From: Litoditis marina | Taxonomy: Eukaryota; Nematoda; Chromadorea; Rhabditida; Rhabditidae | Direction of reading: 5' to 3' | Assembly: GCA_964036275.1 (NCBI GenBank) | Contig: OZ038433.1 | Coordinates: 16,436,257 to 16,500,256 of the forward strand | Length of the DNA: 64,000 nucleotides | Part shown: positions 26,201 to 38,200 of the stretch, piece by piece | How the letters are laid out: each line of letters opens with the position of its first letter | Numbering within the stretch: the stretch's first letter is position 1 | Program-made: the position numbers and the translations under genes | Notes under the pieces: generated by a model | What the model was told of the DNA's origin: nothing | The model's input: only the letters and a program-made list of their open reading frames with translations | The model's database searches: none

Positions 26201-29200
26201 CAACGGTTCGATAAGTTCTATAACTTATCATACTTGCTCATTCTACGAAAATCAGATTTTGGAGCATTCTCAGTTTGCAGTCAGCCAGTTTCGATGTTAA
26301 AAAAAGACAATGTTGAGGACCAATCCCAACGCTTCAGTCCTTTGAACTGCAATATTTTTCAGTTGCAGTTTAGAGAACCGATGCGCCGGGATTGGTCCAC
26401 ATGATCGTCCGAGTTCAAACGAGCCACATGGTATTCAGTGAAAAAAAGAGGATTCTCGGGATGAGTGACAAACATTTGGGTGAAATGGGTAACAGAGGAC
26501 ACTTTTTGATTTATTCAAAAACACTCAACCGAAGAATCATCTTTATTTCACATGAATACAATGAAGGCAAGCAGCACAGTATAAATACAGTCTAATAAAC
26601 AAATTTGAGCGAAGTATTGGAATATAAACTCTGTGTAAATACTATTGATATCTCTTGAATCTGTGTATCTGTTAATGGGACAGCTTACTCACTTGATTGA
26701 TCCGGTGCTCAAAGTGGTAGAATTTTAGTTCTAAATGGCAGAGTTTTGTTTGTTCACCACCGTGTTCACTGGTTCAACAAAAAAGCTATATGACAAGAAT
26801 GCCGAAGTATAAAATAAGCTGTAGAAGTTGTAGGAAGATAATACTGCTCGGCAGCCCAGTTGGGTGTGTACTTACTGCGCGGCAGCCCCTTCTCGTTCGC
26901 GGTCCATTTCGGCCACGGCTTCGCGTACGTCTTGCGTGGTGCTGCGACGAAGGGTCGTCGAACTGAAAAAGATATATTTTGATCCGATCGGAATTGTAGT
27001 TTGAACTCTTTCGCACATTCTATCCTGGAATCGTAACGAAACGACGTGCATGATTACATATGTAATTATAAAACATGTAATATATAAAACCATACATTCT
27101 AGCGGCCTCTTGTTCCGTGGGAGTGACAATGTGTCCCGTTTCTTTGTCCAATTCTTCTACCGCCTGCTGAACCGGCGAAGCCACGTGTTCCACACTTTCT
27201 ACTGGTTGATCACTGGAAAATCAATCGATAACTATACTCAAATTTAATCGCGTGTGAAAATGTTAGAGAGTTGTCACTCGGCACAGTGCAACTCATACTT
27301 TTTCACGTGTCCAGTCGCTTTTGAAGAACACTCAATTAACCAGTGATAAAGAAGCTGTTGTATGCTAAAAAGCCAGCACATTCCGCTTGAAACGCATGAA
27401 ATTCATTAATAGTATCTGCTTAAGTATGCGAGAAATGCCCTACTATTGATGAATTTCGGACGTTTTTCTAACATACCCGAAGTGGCTAAGTGAACACAAA
27501 TCAGTTGTAACACTGATTTAAGTACCCGTTCCTGTCTAGAAAAGAAATCCAATACATGTACTCACTTATAGAAAGCTGCCAATGTTATCGGCCGAAAGGC
27601 GAGGCTTAATTTCGGTTCATGTGAGGGGGCGTGGTCTAATTCGGGTAGCGGCACATCATTCAGACAGCCAATTTGCGAGCTAAAACACTAGTCTACACGC
27701 GGCTGAATCATCAACGAAGAAGGACTGTTATGTTTACAATGCTGCTGCAGAAATATTGGCAAGCAATAATCTTTTGCGTTTGCAAAAAAAATAGAAATAA
27801 AACTCACACAAAACTTCTGAGTGTTCTGTGAATTGTCCTCTTTGCTGTAGAAGATTGTTCAGTAGGAATCGCACTAGAAGAGACGCTTGTAGTGAGGTCA
27901 CTGAAAAGAGAAAATGAGTAAATGCTAGTTTTTTGGTTGAATAAACCAATTTCATGTATCTAAAGGAGAGTTTAAAGAAGAACGAGTATGTGATCCAATC
28001 TCATCGACTCAGTCCTTTAAACGCATAAAACCATGTTTCGAGATCAAACTACAAATATTATTAGAAGATAATCTACCTCATTTGCTTGTCGACCTTGTCC
28101 AGACTGGGCACATCTCTTTTCGGTTCGGGCGAATTGGCGCGGGACGAGGAACGGGAACGGGTCACCAACATCTCCTCGTAAGATCTGGAAACGTGAATTT
28201 ACAAAAATAGAAAACTAATTTCAAGATAACACTTAGGCCCAGGAGAAAACTACATAGCTTTCAGGCTAAAATCTGAGCACTAGGACTGTTAATTTCAAAC
28301 TCAAAATTAGCAAGCCTTTTTCGCCTAAAAACCTCTAAAACATCTAAAAGCGAAATCATAATTTTGAACTCGATTGTCAACGTCACTTAGCACTTTCAAC
28401 TGCTTCTCCTTCAAATTGACTGTTACAGTATAGTCTTTTCCATACCTACTCATACATGGGTATTGGAAAATTCCAAGCCGTTTTGCTCACTCACTTTTGA
28501 TCGGAGAAGTTCAGTGTTTTCGTACCTTTTTCTCATTCTCAGGTAGAGTAAATAATTGCGAGCTTTTTCTATGAACTTCATTTTCAGCTTCACAACAGCC
28601 TTCGGAAAGTTGGTAAAGTGTACTGTAGGAGTATCAGTAGGAATGGTGTCGACCATACCAAAGCCAGCCACGAGAACCAAACCATTTTTATATTTCATGT
28701 TCAAATCTGTGTATTTAGTGACGTACTTTGTCATTTCGGAGACGCTCTTTCTTCTTTCGCTGTATTCCTCCCTTCTGGCGTCGGCACGGGATACGCGGTG
28801 CTCCACGTGATCCTAAAATATTGAATTGAACTGGAACAAACATATAGTGGGTGTCAAATTTATAACTGTCTGTCCCTCGCCGGAATCGAGCCTGCGAGCA
28901 AAAAATTTGTAGCGAGGACTCTAACCACTAGGCTATTGGAGTATACATAACCGGAAAGCTTTGGAATCGAAGACATGTGTGCTTACACAGCGGAAAGAGA
29001 GATATACAGTACCCTTCCGCCTTTCCGTTGGCGACGACTATAAAACAGGACAAACAGAAAACTACTTAACACATGCAGAGCTTGGTTTTTACTGTGTTTC
29101 TATCCATACAGAATTTGCAACCGTGGTCCCAAGCCTACAAACCATAAAACGCAAATTTCGTTCATAAATAAAGTCAGAAAATAGATCAATTGTTTGGTTT

Positions 29201-32200
29201 ATCAGTTACCTCGCTCGAGCTCTGCAATGGCAAGGCGGTTTCCTTCTTTGCTTCTTCGGCATGATGTTCCACCTAAAAACGCAATCATTATTTGGAGATA
29301 TGTGGTTGTGCTAAACTACTCACATGCTTTTGGGGGTGTTGTGATACACCAATAGATACTTGTTCTAGTTGAGTATATAGGTTTTGTCGTTAAAATAGAA
29401 TAGAATAGAATAGAATAGAATGAATAGTTGAATAGATATGATAGTAATTTTTCATTTTTGATCTCGAAACCACCCAATAATCAAAAATATATGTTTGATC
29501 AACATGGTGGAAATGTTTTCCAAATACTCACCGCAATTTCATCTGCGACCACTTTCTGTTCTGTTTCTGCAGGTCTTCTGTGCTTCACCGGACTTCTGGC
29601 TCGGTGTAGTTTTATCTGTTGTGAAGTTTTGTGAACAGACGAGTCCTCTGGGTTCCTGAAATAAACAGGTATTTTTACAATTTCTACTTACTTATCAAAC
29701 ATTTAATGTTCTTCTCACCAGTTGTTTCTCAAAAACAGTTGACTTGGAGTCCAAGCGTACCACTTTAACATTTTCGTTTAATTAAAATTTTATATACATT
29801 ATGAACTGTTCTAACGTTGATTTTCTAAACTTGTTTCAAGTTCGGGGAAGAAAAGTTTAAGAAAAAATTTCTTACTCGAATTTCTTCTTGGCGTCGTTTA
29901 CAAATCCCTTGTAGTACTGTATTTCGGGTGTGATAGGAGTAGCGGGAGTGGCTGGTTCTACTTCCACGTGCTTCAATCCACGTCCTGAAGCAAAGAAATT
30001 AGACCACGCCCCTTATATTTTCTAAATTCTGTATAAAGCGACTGAGGTTCAGACATTAGTAGTCTAGCATAGTGATTCTATACAGTATTAAGGAATGAAT
30101 AACTATTGTATGGAACAATCAGTCATGAAAATGTTAGCTCGGTAGAAACTGGTTGGTAAATTTTGACATGGAGATGGAGGCTTAGTGTTATTGCTGGGCG
30201 TGACTCTTATCCCAAAGTTGAACACAAAGCTCACCATCGACATTTCGTTGACTGGTCTCTGTGTAGGTCAAATCAAGAGGAGCCGGAATCGATTTCTCTG
30301 TAAACAGACAGTTATTTAAAAATAAACTTTTTTAGATGAATAAGATTTACTAGACAAGTGTGAATTCCTTTCGTTATACGAAGAAGTTCCGTAGTAAAAT
30401 GTACGTTTGTAGGTATAACACTGATGTAATTTACTACCTTGCAACTTAGAATACCACAGTTCATAACGTGTTTGATGCGTTTGCAACTAGAAATACCGAA
30501 TTTCTAGGAACCGTTTTCTATAATTAAGTGTACAATACTATTGTTCAAGACAACTGGTACCTTTGTGTCGTGTTTACTGCCATTTTGACAGTAATCCGTT
30601 ACTATCCTTCGTTAGGTACTTATAGTGTTAATGCCTCATTAGCAAGTGTTATTAATCCTTATCTTTAAGAGCTGTTAAGTACTTAAATAAACATTAGCAG
30701 GCATTCTTCGAATAGTTCTCTCCCTTGTTAGTTCAGTCCACTTTGCAAGTTGGGTTAGATCGGTTAGTAGCTCGGGTGCTAGTGAGAACGTGCAAAGTTG
30801 AACGAAACAACAGGTAGAGAGTAATATTCATTCAGCATCAATATACGAAAACATCACACTACAAGAATGATACGCAATCCGTACGCGGCTAATGTTAGAA
30901 GAGATACAAGAAATACGATAAGAAATATGGAAAACATTAGTTTCTCAACATCACTAGGTTTATCTGACTTTTTCTGATCAAGTACAGCACAACCAGTGGT
31001 ATCACTAGAAATAACATATTTTCTATTCGAATGTTTTCGTTTTCTATTTTTGTTGGAATCAGACGGACCGATTTTGGCTTCTACTGAGACGATTCTTCTC
31101 GGAATTTTTGATTTGTCGACAAATGGTGAATTTGGAGGGATCACGTCCTCGAGGTTCACACTTCTTTGACGGGAAATCTGGAAAGGTTAGCGTTCATTAG
31201 TGGGATACAACTTTGAATATTGAAGAGCAGGCAGTTTATCACACAGTAGATGGCTATAACTTCGTTGCAGTATGGTCTGCATATCGTGCTTAACTACTCT
31301 AAATGTTCACACTACGGAACCAATTCAGTTCCGTCAATTCCATCATGAAGATTGACAAAATTTATAAAGATAGTTCCAACAGATTTTCGACCACGTCATT
31401 TGGAATCAGAAAACATGAGAAAGTCTGAGTCTGAATGTATACTGTAGTATTCTCCTTAGGAATGGTGTGAACTATACCATTTGACCTACCGAACCCCGAC
31501 TTGACCTACTTAACAGTTCATATTCAGTTTGACCTACGAACCAGTTGAACATGTATTTGACCTACCATGGCAGTGTTCTCCTCCTCACTCCACTGATTGT
31601 TCCTGCTCATTCTGCGGATTGCGTGGGTAGTTCTGGCTAGTTCTCTCTCCCCATCTTCGTCCAAACGCGGCTTCACCACCACATCCTCGTACACATTCTT
31701 GTCGTAGGCTGCAAATCGATGTTTGTAGTTTGGTGTGTAACGAAATTTGGAGAAAAAACTAATAAAACGTGCAAATACGTGAGGAAGTTGTGAAGTTGTA
31801 AAAATTGAAGGAAACCTATCCTCAACAGACAGGTGTTGTTATTGATGTTTACCCTTATGTGATTATTTGACCTACCTCTATCTTCCAGTTCCACCTGTCC
31901 GTTGTTGGTGATAACTGTGGTGGGAGAAGAGAGCACCGATACGTCTTCCAAAGTGCGAGACTGGATTTCTTCCGGGAAAAACTCTCGTTGAAGTTTGTTG
32001 AAAGAGGGAGAGCCACCTAGAATGAGAGTATGTCATACTGAAACTCGTTTAAATTACCTAATCTTCGTATGACTCACTTCAACATTTAGTACAACGAATT
32101 TCGTACATTTGTGTAGTACCATATTTGTCATTCGTGACTTCACATGGAAACTCCTTAGTAGATATTTTCCTAATATGGTCATTTACGGTACGAAAACGAA

Positions 32201-35200
32201 ATTTAGGGTCTCGACGCTAGTACGCAATTTTGTTACGCTTCCGAATGAAGTTAATCAGAGAAAAACGTATTCTTCGAAGTTCAAACTATATCTTCAACCA
32301 CTAATATATGTGGAACATAGTTAATAAGAAGTTTGTCGAAAAACTAGCTCATTTCAACGATTGACAAGATACTCACTGGGAAACACAAAGTAGTTTCTCT
32401 CTTTTGAGCACATGGCGACATTCGAAAAGCACATCAAACAGTCTTTTACATCACAAATATATGGGGTTCAAAGCAGAAAATGATAGATTCAACTGAGATG
32501 TGATAATCGATACCGCGATGTTGGGATGTTCATTTATGGCTCTACCCCGGAATGTTTCGAATGGTTTTTATACTTTTCCCGTCGGCTTAAAACATGGCAT
32601 GCATACTGATTCGGTTGACTTATTACCCGACGTAGATCAAAATTCACGTTTTATTTCACTTTTTATATGAATAATGAAACACTCACTGTATGGTTTAACA
32701 TCTCTGTGTATTTTGTACGCGGATTCCTTTTCCAATTGCTCAAACTCTTGTGTGGAGGATCGTTCATAGGGAGCGAGGGTCTCTGAAAAATAATAAAACT
32801 AATACAATGTTTTTATTTAAATATTTGTTTCGAAATTACTCGAATTGGCTATTCGCAATATTTTGATACAAGGTGTGCTCAGGATGAGTGAGAGTCCAAG
32901 AATGCTCAATAGAATGCCAACGTGACTATTCAATTTACTTCTAATTCAACAACTTTGAACAAAGATTACCGTGAGCCCGATGTGCAGCTTCTAGTTCTCC
33001 CTCAATGAGGGTATGACCGATCTGTACTCCGTCTTGCGATTCTGAAAAGTACTTTTACTTTTATTTGTACTTTGTACGTTGTATTTTGAACAAATGTCAT
33101 TTTCACGTAACTTGGAAACCCTGCACGTGTCTGTCAACAGTTGAAGAAGTTACTACAAACAAACAATATCTACTACTTGATATTCGAATGCTATTTGCGT
33201 ATCATGAAGCACTGTTCTTCAACCTCCAAGTTTGTATTATCTGTTTGAGTTCGTTGTGCTTCTCACATCCCATTTTCAGTTACATTTTTCATTTATCCGT
33301 CAGCTGTTCAGATTCTCAAATTTGCATCCTGACCATATTTTTTGAAACACCAGAACCTCTTTTGAACAAAGTCAACCGTCACTCACTTTCTCTGTGCACT
33401 GTCTTGTCTTCTTCGACATTAGCGTTGACATCGGCAGAAATGTCTTCCTTCGCTGAAAAACACGCGATCAAACTAGATTCTGACTATGTTTCAACTATTT
33501 TTCCATGTATTTTTTCAATTTCCCGAAAAATCTTGTTAGTTCCGAAATATGTGATATCAATAAGTTTTACTTCATTTCTCGTGGTTCTAGGCTAGAACTA
33601 CACGAAGAGCCACAAGCGTCGTTTCCCTAGTTTGTAGATGCAGTGTGAAATCATATAGTTTCGATGGGATTTCCACGTTTTGGGCAGTCGACAAAGTTCG
33701 GAGTCGAATTTCAAGTCAATCGATTATTTTGAGTTTTTTTGAACGTCGAAGTTGAACTTTCCACTCCGAGGTGGAACAGGGTTGTAACCCAGTCCCTTCG
33801 GGGTTCTAAGGTTATTCCCGCCACTAACTTTTAGATAACATGTGTATGATTTTTGTGGAATAAACCTATAATTATAGACTGACATTCCTGTGCCCCGAAG
33901 TCCCTTCTCTTCGGCACCGGTCTCTTGTGGACACTTTCTTCTGAGCAACTCTTCTCGAACTGTTGTCGAAGCTCGGCAATTGATTGACCTGAATAAAGGT
34001 TGGCTCTTGGCAATTATACATGTTGTTTTGGGTTTCGTACCTGAGAATTCCACATTGAGATTTGTGATTTGTTTGGGTGAACATCACGTTAAAGCAAATA
34101 TTTACTTTTCCTGGAACGTAGTTTTGTCTGCCTCTATAAAACCAGTAAAAACAGAACATTTTGTATGTTCATGTACAAGGCGACCAACAAGTTCCACCAA
34201 TATATTGTCAAACAAATGGGGAATTTTCAAGATTATGTTTTGAAAGAGAGAGAGGCAGGACATACTGTTTATAGTGAAAAAAGTTTTTGTCCCAGAACTT
34301 GAAGGTTCAGAAACTTAGAATAATTCGAATGAAGATCGAATGACTGACTCGAAGAAACAATCTCCTCCTTCTGAATCCCCGAATTCTCCACGTCCGCGTG
34401 CAGTGGAGTCGCTCCGAGAGGCGTTTCGTAGATGTGGTCTTCCTCTGAATGTTTCATCATAAGTTTGATTTTCATGAATTTGAACCATCAATGCTTGCAT
34501 TATATCAAATTAACTCGTATGTCATCGACATATGTTCGTTTCAATTTGTCTCAAATGATGGATTTCAACAGGAATTGCCCGAAACAATATTTAGATCACG
34601 GTAACCAACGTTTCTCTATGTGTCTGTCGTCGATTTCCTCGTAAATGTTCTCATCGTCCTTGTAGAGATGCTCTTCTCCTTTACGGATTCCCGTCGCCGC
34701 GTAGTGAAGTTCTTCGTTCGAAATGGCCCTGAACAGGTTTACTATTTATTTAACCACTAATGATTATTTGTGATCTACTGAAAGTATTTCCAGACCTTCG
34801 GTGATGTTATTGTGTCGACGGGTGGACAACTCTTCCTTTCTTTTTGAAAATTCTGTTGAGGTTCCAAGGTGGAGACCAGCATGAATTACGGGCTAAGATA
34901 TAGACTGCGAGTTTCGGCCTCTCGTGAAGATTCAAATAGACTTTTTCTACGGGGATTGCTCTTTTCTACTTGAGTAACGTGAGATCAAACTGTCTAAGTG
35001 CTTACCCCTTGGCTTGGAATGGGGGATTGGTGAGACCATTGGCGGGGGTAGAGGGCGGGGTTCCGTTCTGTAATCAAAATTTGAGAAAATCCACTTTCTA
35101 TGTTTTCTCTATATCAGAAGCAAGCATTCCCCTTCCGTGAATAGAACGATCGGCAATTTAGATTCTTAGTTGAGCAAAACCTGTCAAACATGATGTTGGG

Positions 35201-38200
35201 GAGTGAGTTTTTTTGGAAATCACAATGCTGCCAATCTTTTTAACAGTTTAATGTTCAATTCAACTCGGAACTTTTAAAAAATGTGTAGTATAAAATGAAA
35301 AAAGGAAAAGGCATCGTTCTTAGTTTTGAAGTGTGTGTACTTTCCCGAACCTTGGTTTCAGCATGGTCTCCGGCAACTTCGTCGTAAATTCGCTCCTCGT
35401 GAACGGTGGAGTAGATTGGCTGCAAACAACATTAATTTTATTACTTTTACAGATAACTGTAAACACGTCGTGTTCAAAATCAACGAAGTACAATTTTAAC
35501 ATCATATTTATTTTGTGAAAAGTTCTTCGTCAGACGCCCGGGAAGATTTGAACGTAAATTCCAATCAAAAGTTTTCCGTTGAAATGCTCCCGCTCATCGC
35601 GCAGTATGCGTGCAGAATTCAGAATAATTTTTGTCAGTTCGCAATTCAACAGCTGTTCCAAACCTCTTCCTTGGCCTTAGACTTGTCCAAATACTCCTTG
35701 GACTCCTTCAGAATCTCCTCCACGTGAGCCAAATCCGCGGTGAACTTCTCCGCGAAGCCATCGATGACCGAAGTCGAACTGGCGTGGTAGATTTCGGCGT
35801 AGTCGCCTTCCTAGAACAAGATCAACTTTCAAATACACTTTTATTATTGAAGTAAAAACGCATGGTTATCCCACATTGATTTCTTTTCGATTTCACATAC
35901 TTGTTTGTCTCTTTTTCACTGTTACAACTGTCGTTTCTCTATTATAACCGATCGAACGGCTAGTTCCAATCATTTTCCCCCTCATTTTCCGAATATGTTC
36001 ATTTTGAATTTCCATCCATCCATGTTTTTATCATTATACATACTTATCTTCTTGTTTTTCCCGACATTTTTTGTCTATTCACTCGCATTTCCATTTAACT
36101 TGTGAATCTCACCTGGTAGTGTGTGTGTAGAGATGAAACAATCTGAAGATAATAAGGAATTCTCGAAAAATCTTTAATCTTGAAAAATCCCACCTGGCTA
36201 ACTGGTTGAGCAGAGTACAAATCCGAATGGCTCTTCGAGAGCTGAAATGAAATGTTCTGGGAGAAGATGTTATTGTTTTATTCACAAACAAAAAAGTTCA
36301 CCGCGGATCCCGCGTTATTTCGAATTGATATAGTGCGCGCTAAAAAGGGCGCGAAAGTGCACACCGTCCACTTTTGAACGAAGGGGGCTGTTTTTCCCCA
36401 GCCAGCGCAAAACCGTTCTTGTTTTCAGTTTGATTTGCATTGATTACGACTCGTGCGCCTTAATAATGTTTTACATATTTACATTCTTGAAAGATTAGAA
36501 CTCTGAAATAGATCTATTCGATCACGGAACGATTGTTTACTATAATACAAATTCAATGAACAACGCCGCTGGGTAACTAATTTTGCTTACTCTAGTCTCT
36601 TGGCCAACTTGGATCATCGAGGCATGATGAATTCCCTGTAAGTTCCATGTAAAATGAAATGAAAAAAGAAATCAGTCCACAATATCACTTTGATTGATTA
36701 TTTCAATCAAGTATGGGTTGCATATGAATAGTTAGAATTTCTCTCTGTTTAATGGAAAAAGCACAATTTGACACAATAAATGGAAAATTTAGCCAGGTTA
36801 TATATGAACACCGAAGAATGGAACGAAATGACCAACTGCCCGCCCATTTCATTGTGATATCTTCAAGTGAACCCACGTTCTCCTGTTCCTCCGTCATTTC
36901 CGTGTGGCTGGTGTGTACTCCTCCGGTGCCAGTCTCCTCGTGCTGAAAAAAAACAATTACTCTCAAATCTACTCCCATGACCCCCTCAATCCTATGTCTC
37001 TAACCCTCACCCCTTCCAGGATGTTCTTGGCGCATTCTGCATCTTCCCCAACAGACGTGGCGACAGCCTCCAGAGACGAGTTTGACACGACAGCTTCATC
37101 CGTTTCTGATGTGTCGTCAGGAGTACTCTGCAAATTCTCATCGTGTTCGACTACTTCTACGGATTCTGTGGTGGTTTTCTCGTTGATGGAAGAATCCTCC
37201 GACAGTTGAGCATGCTCAGTTTCTTGTACTTCGTCCGATTGGTGTTCTTCGAGGGTCATGGCTTCTGCCGCGGCCTCAACTATCTCGGCTTCTGAGATTT
37301 CAACCCAGTCTTCGGTTGTCTTTTGTTCGTCCTCTGATAGGTTGTCTACATTTTCCGTGTCTTGTTCGAGTTGAACGGCTTCCACTTTGAGATGTTCTTC
37401 TTCCGAGTTTTCAGCTGTTTTAGTGAGAACCACCTCGGTATGTTCAGCCGCTGTTTCAAGCACCAAACTGGCTGTGGTTGTTACATTCTCCGTGGTCTCC
37501 TCGGTAACAGATTCGTGCTCCTCTCCATCGGAGTGATTGTCAACGACGTCCTCTGTAGCTTCTTGTTGCTCGAGAACAACTTCTTCCGAGTGAACTTCAT
37601 GATGTTCTTCTTGCTGTTCGGCGGTTTCCTGCGTTTCTTCCACAACGTCATGAGTTTCGGCCTCAGTGTGAATTTCGTTTGATTCTATTTCTTCGTTGAC
37701 TTCAATCTCTTCATGTGCTTCAGTGGCGTGTTCTACACTTCCAATTTTTTCATCTTGCGAATCCGTTGCTGGTTCAGCAGTTTCCGAACTATTGTTGTCT
37801 CCCACAACTTCAGCTTCATCGGAAGACTGTTGTGTTACTGTGTATTTCACCTCAGTTTCAGTTTGTTCAATATGCTCCGAAGTTTCGTCTGACGTGCCAA
37901 CATCCACACTGGAAGTTGTTTCATTCTCGATCTGCACGGCCAACTCTTCTTCGTGATGATCGTCAGAGTCATTGTTGGTTTTCTCTACGTGAGGCACGTA
38001 TTCAGCTGAGTTTTCCATCATCTTTACAAGATGTTCTTCTTGTGTGCTCTCTTGAATCACCACAGTTTCCATGTGCTCAGCTTCAGAATCAACGTTTCCT
38101 GCATCTTCAAGTGACACGCTTTCAACGGAGTTCTCGGTCGTCTCCACTTGATGTTCTTCTTGTGTGCTCTCTTGAGTTACTACAGTTTCCATGTGCTCAG

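Larger units (their letters stand above)
16489..26875 (-). other. 10.4-kb intron 31 of the giant gene, filled with repeats
   Basis: No exon with convincing splice sites was seen here. The intron holds six or more GA-rich blocks (17893-18260, 21540-21815, 22140-22375, 22468-22745, 23147-23300, 23619-23912, 24046-24440), a 12-bp minisatellite (19319-19618), an element with GAACATAACGCG repeats (19838-20565), several inverted-repeat elements and one tRNA-like element. The remainder is AT-rich unique sequence. Reading frames in this stretch are composed of repeats. Confidence 0.75.

Noticed and set aside
27541..27700. Possible extra exon of the giant gene between exons 29 and 30
   Set aside because: Exons 29 and 30 already join in phase. 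The stretch lacks paired acceptor and donor sites with an open frame.
30854..31159. KASH-like tail for the transmembrane exon
   Set aside because: A single helix at the C-terminus fits a tail anchor, but only a few residues follow it and there is no Pro-rich terminal motif.
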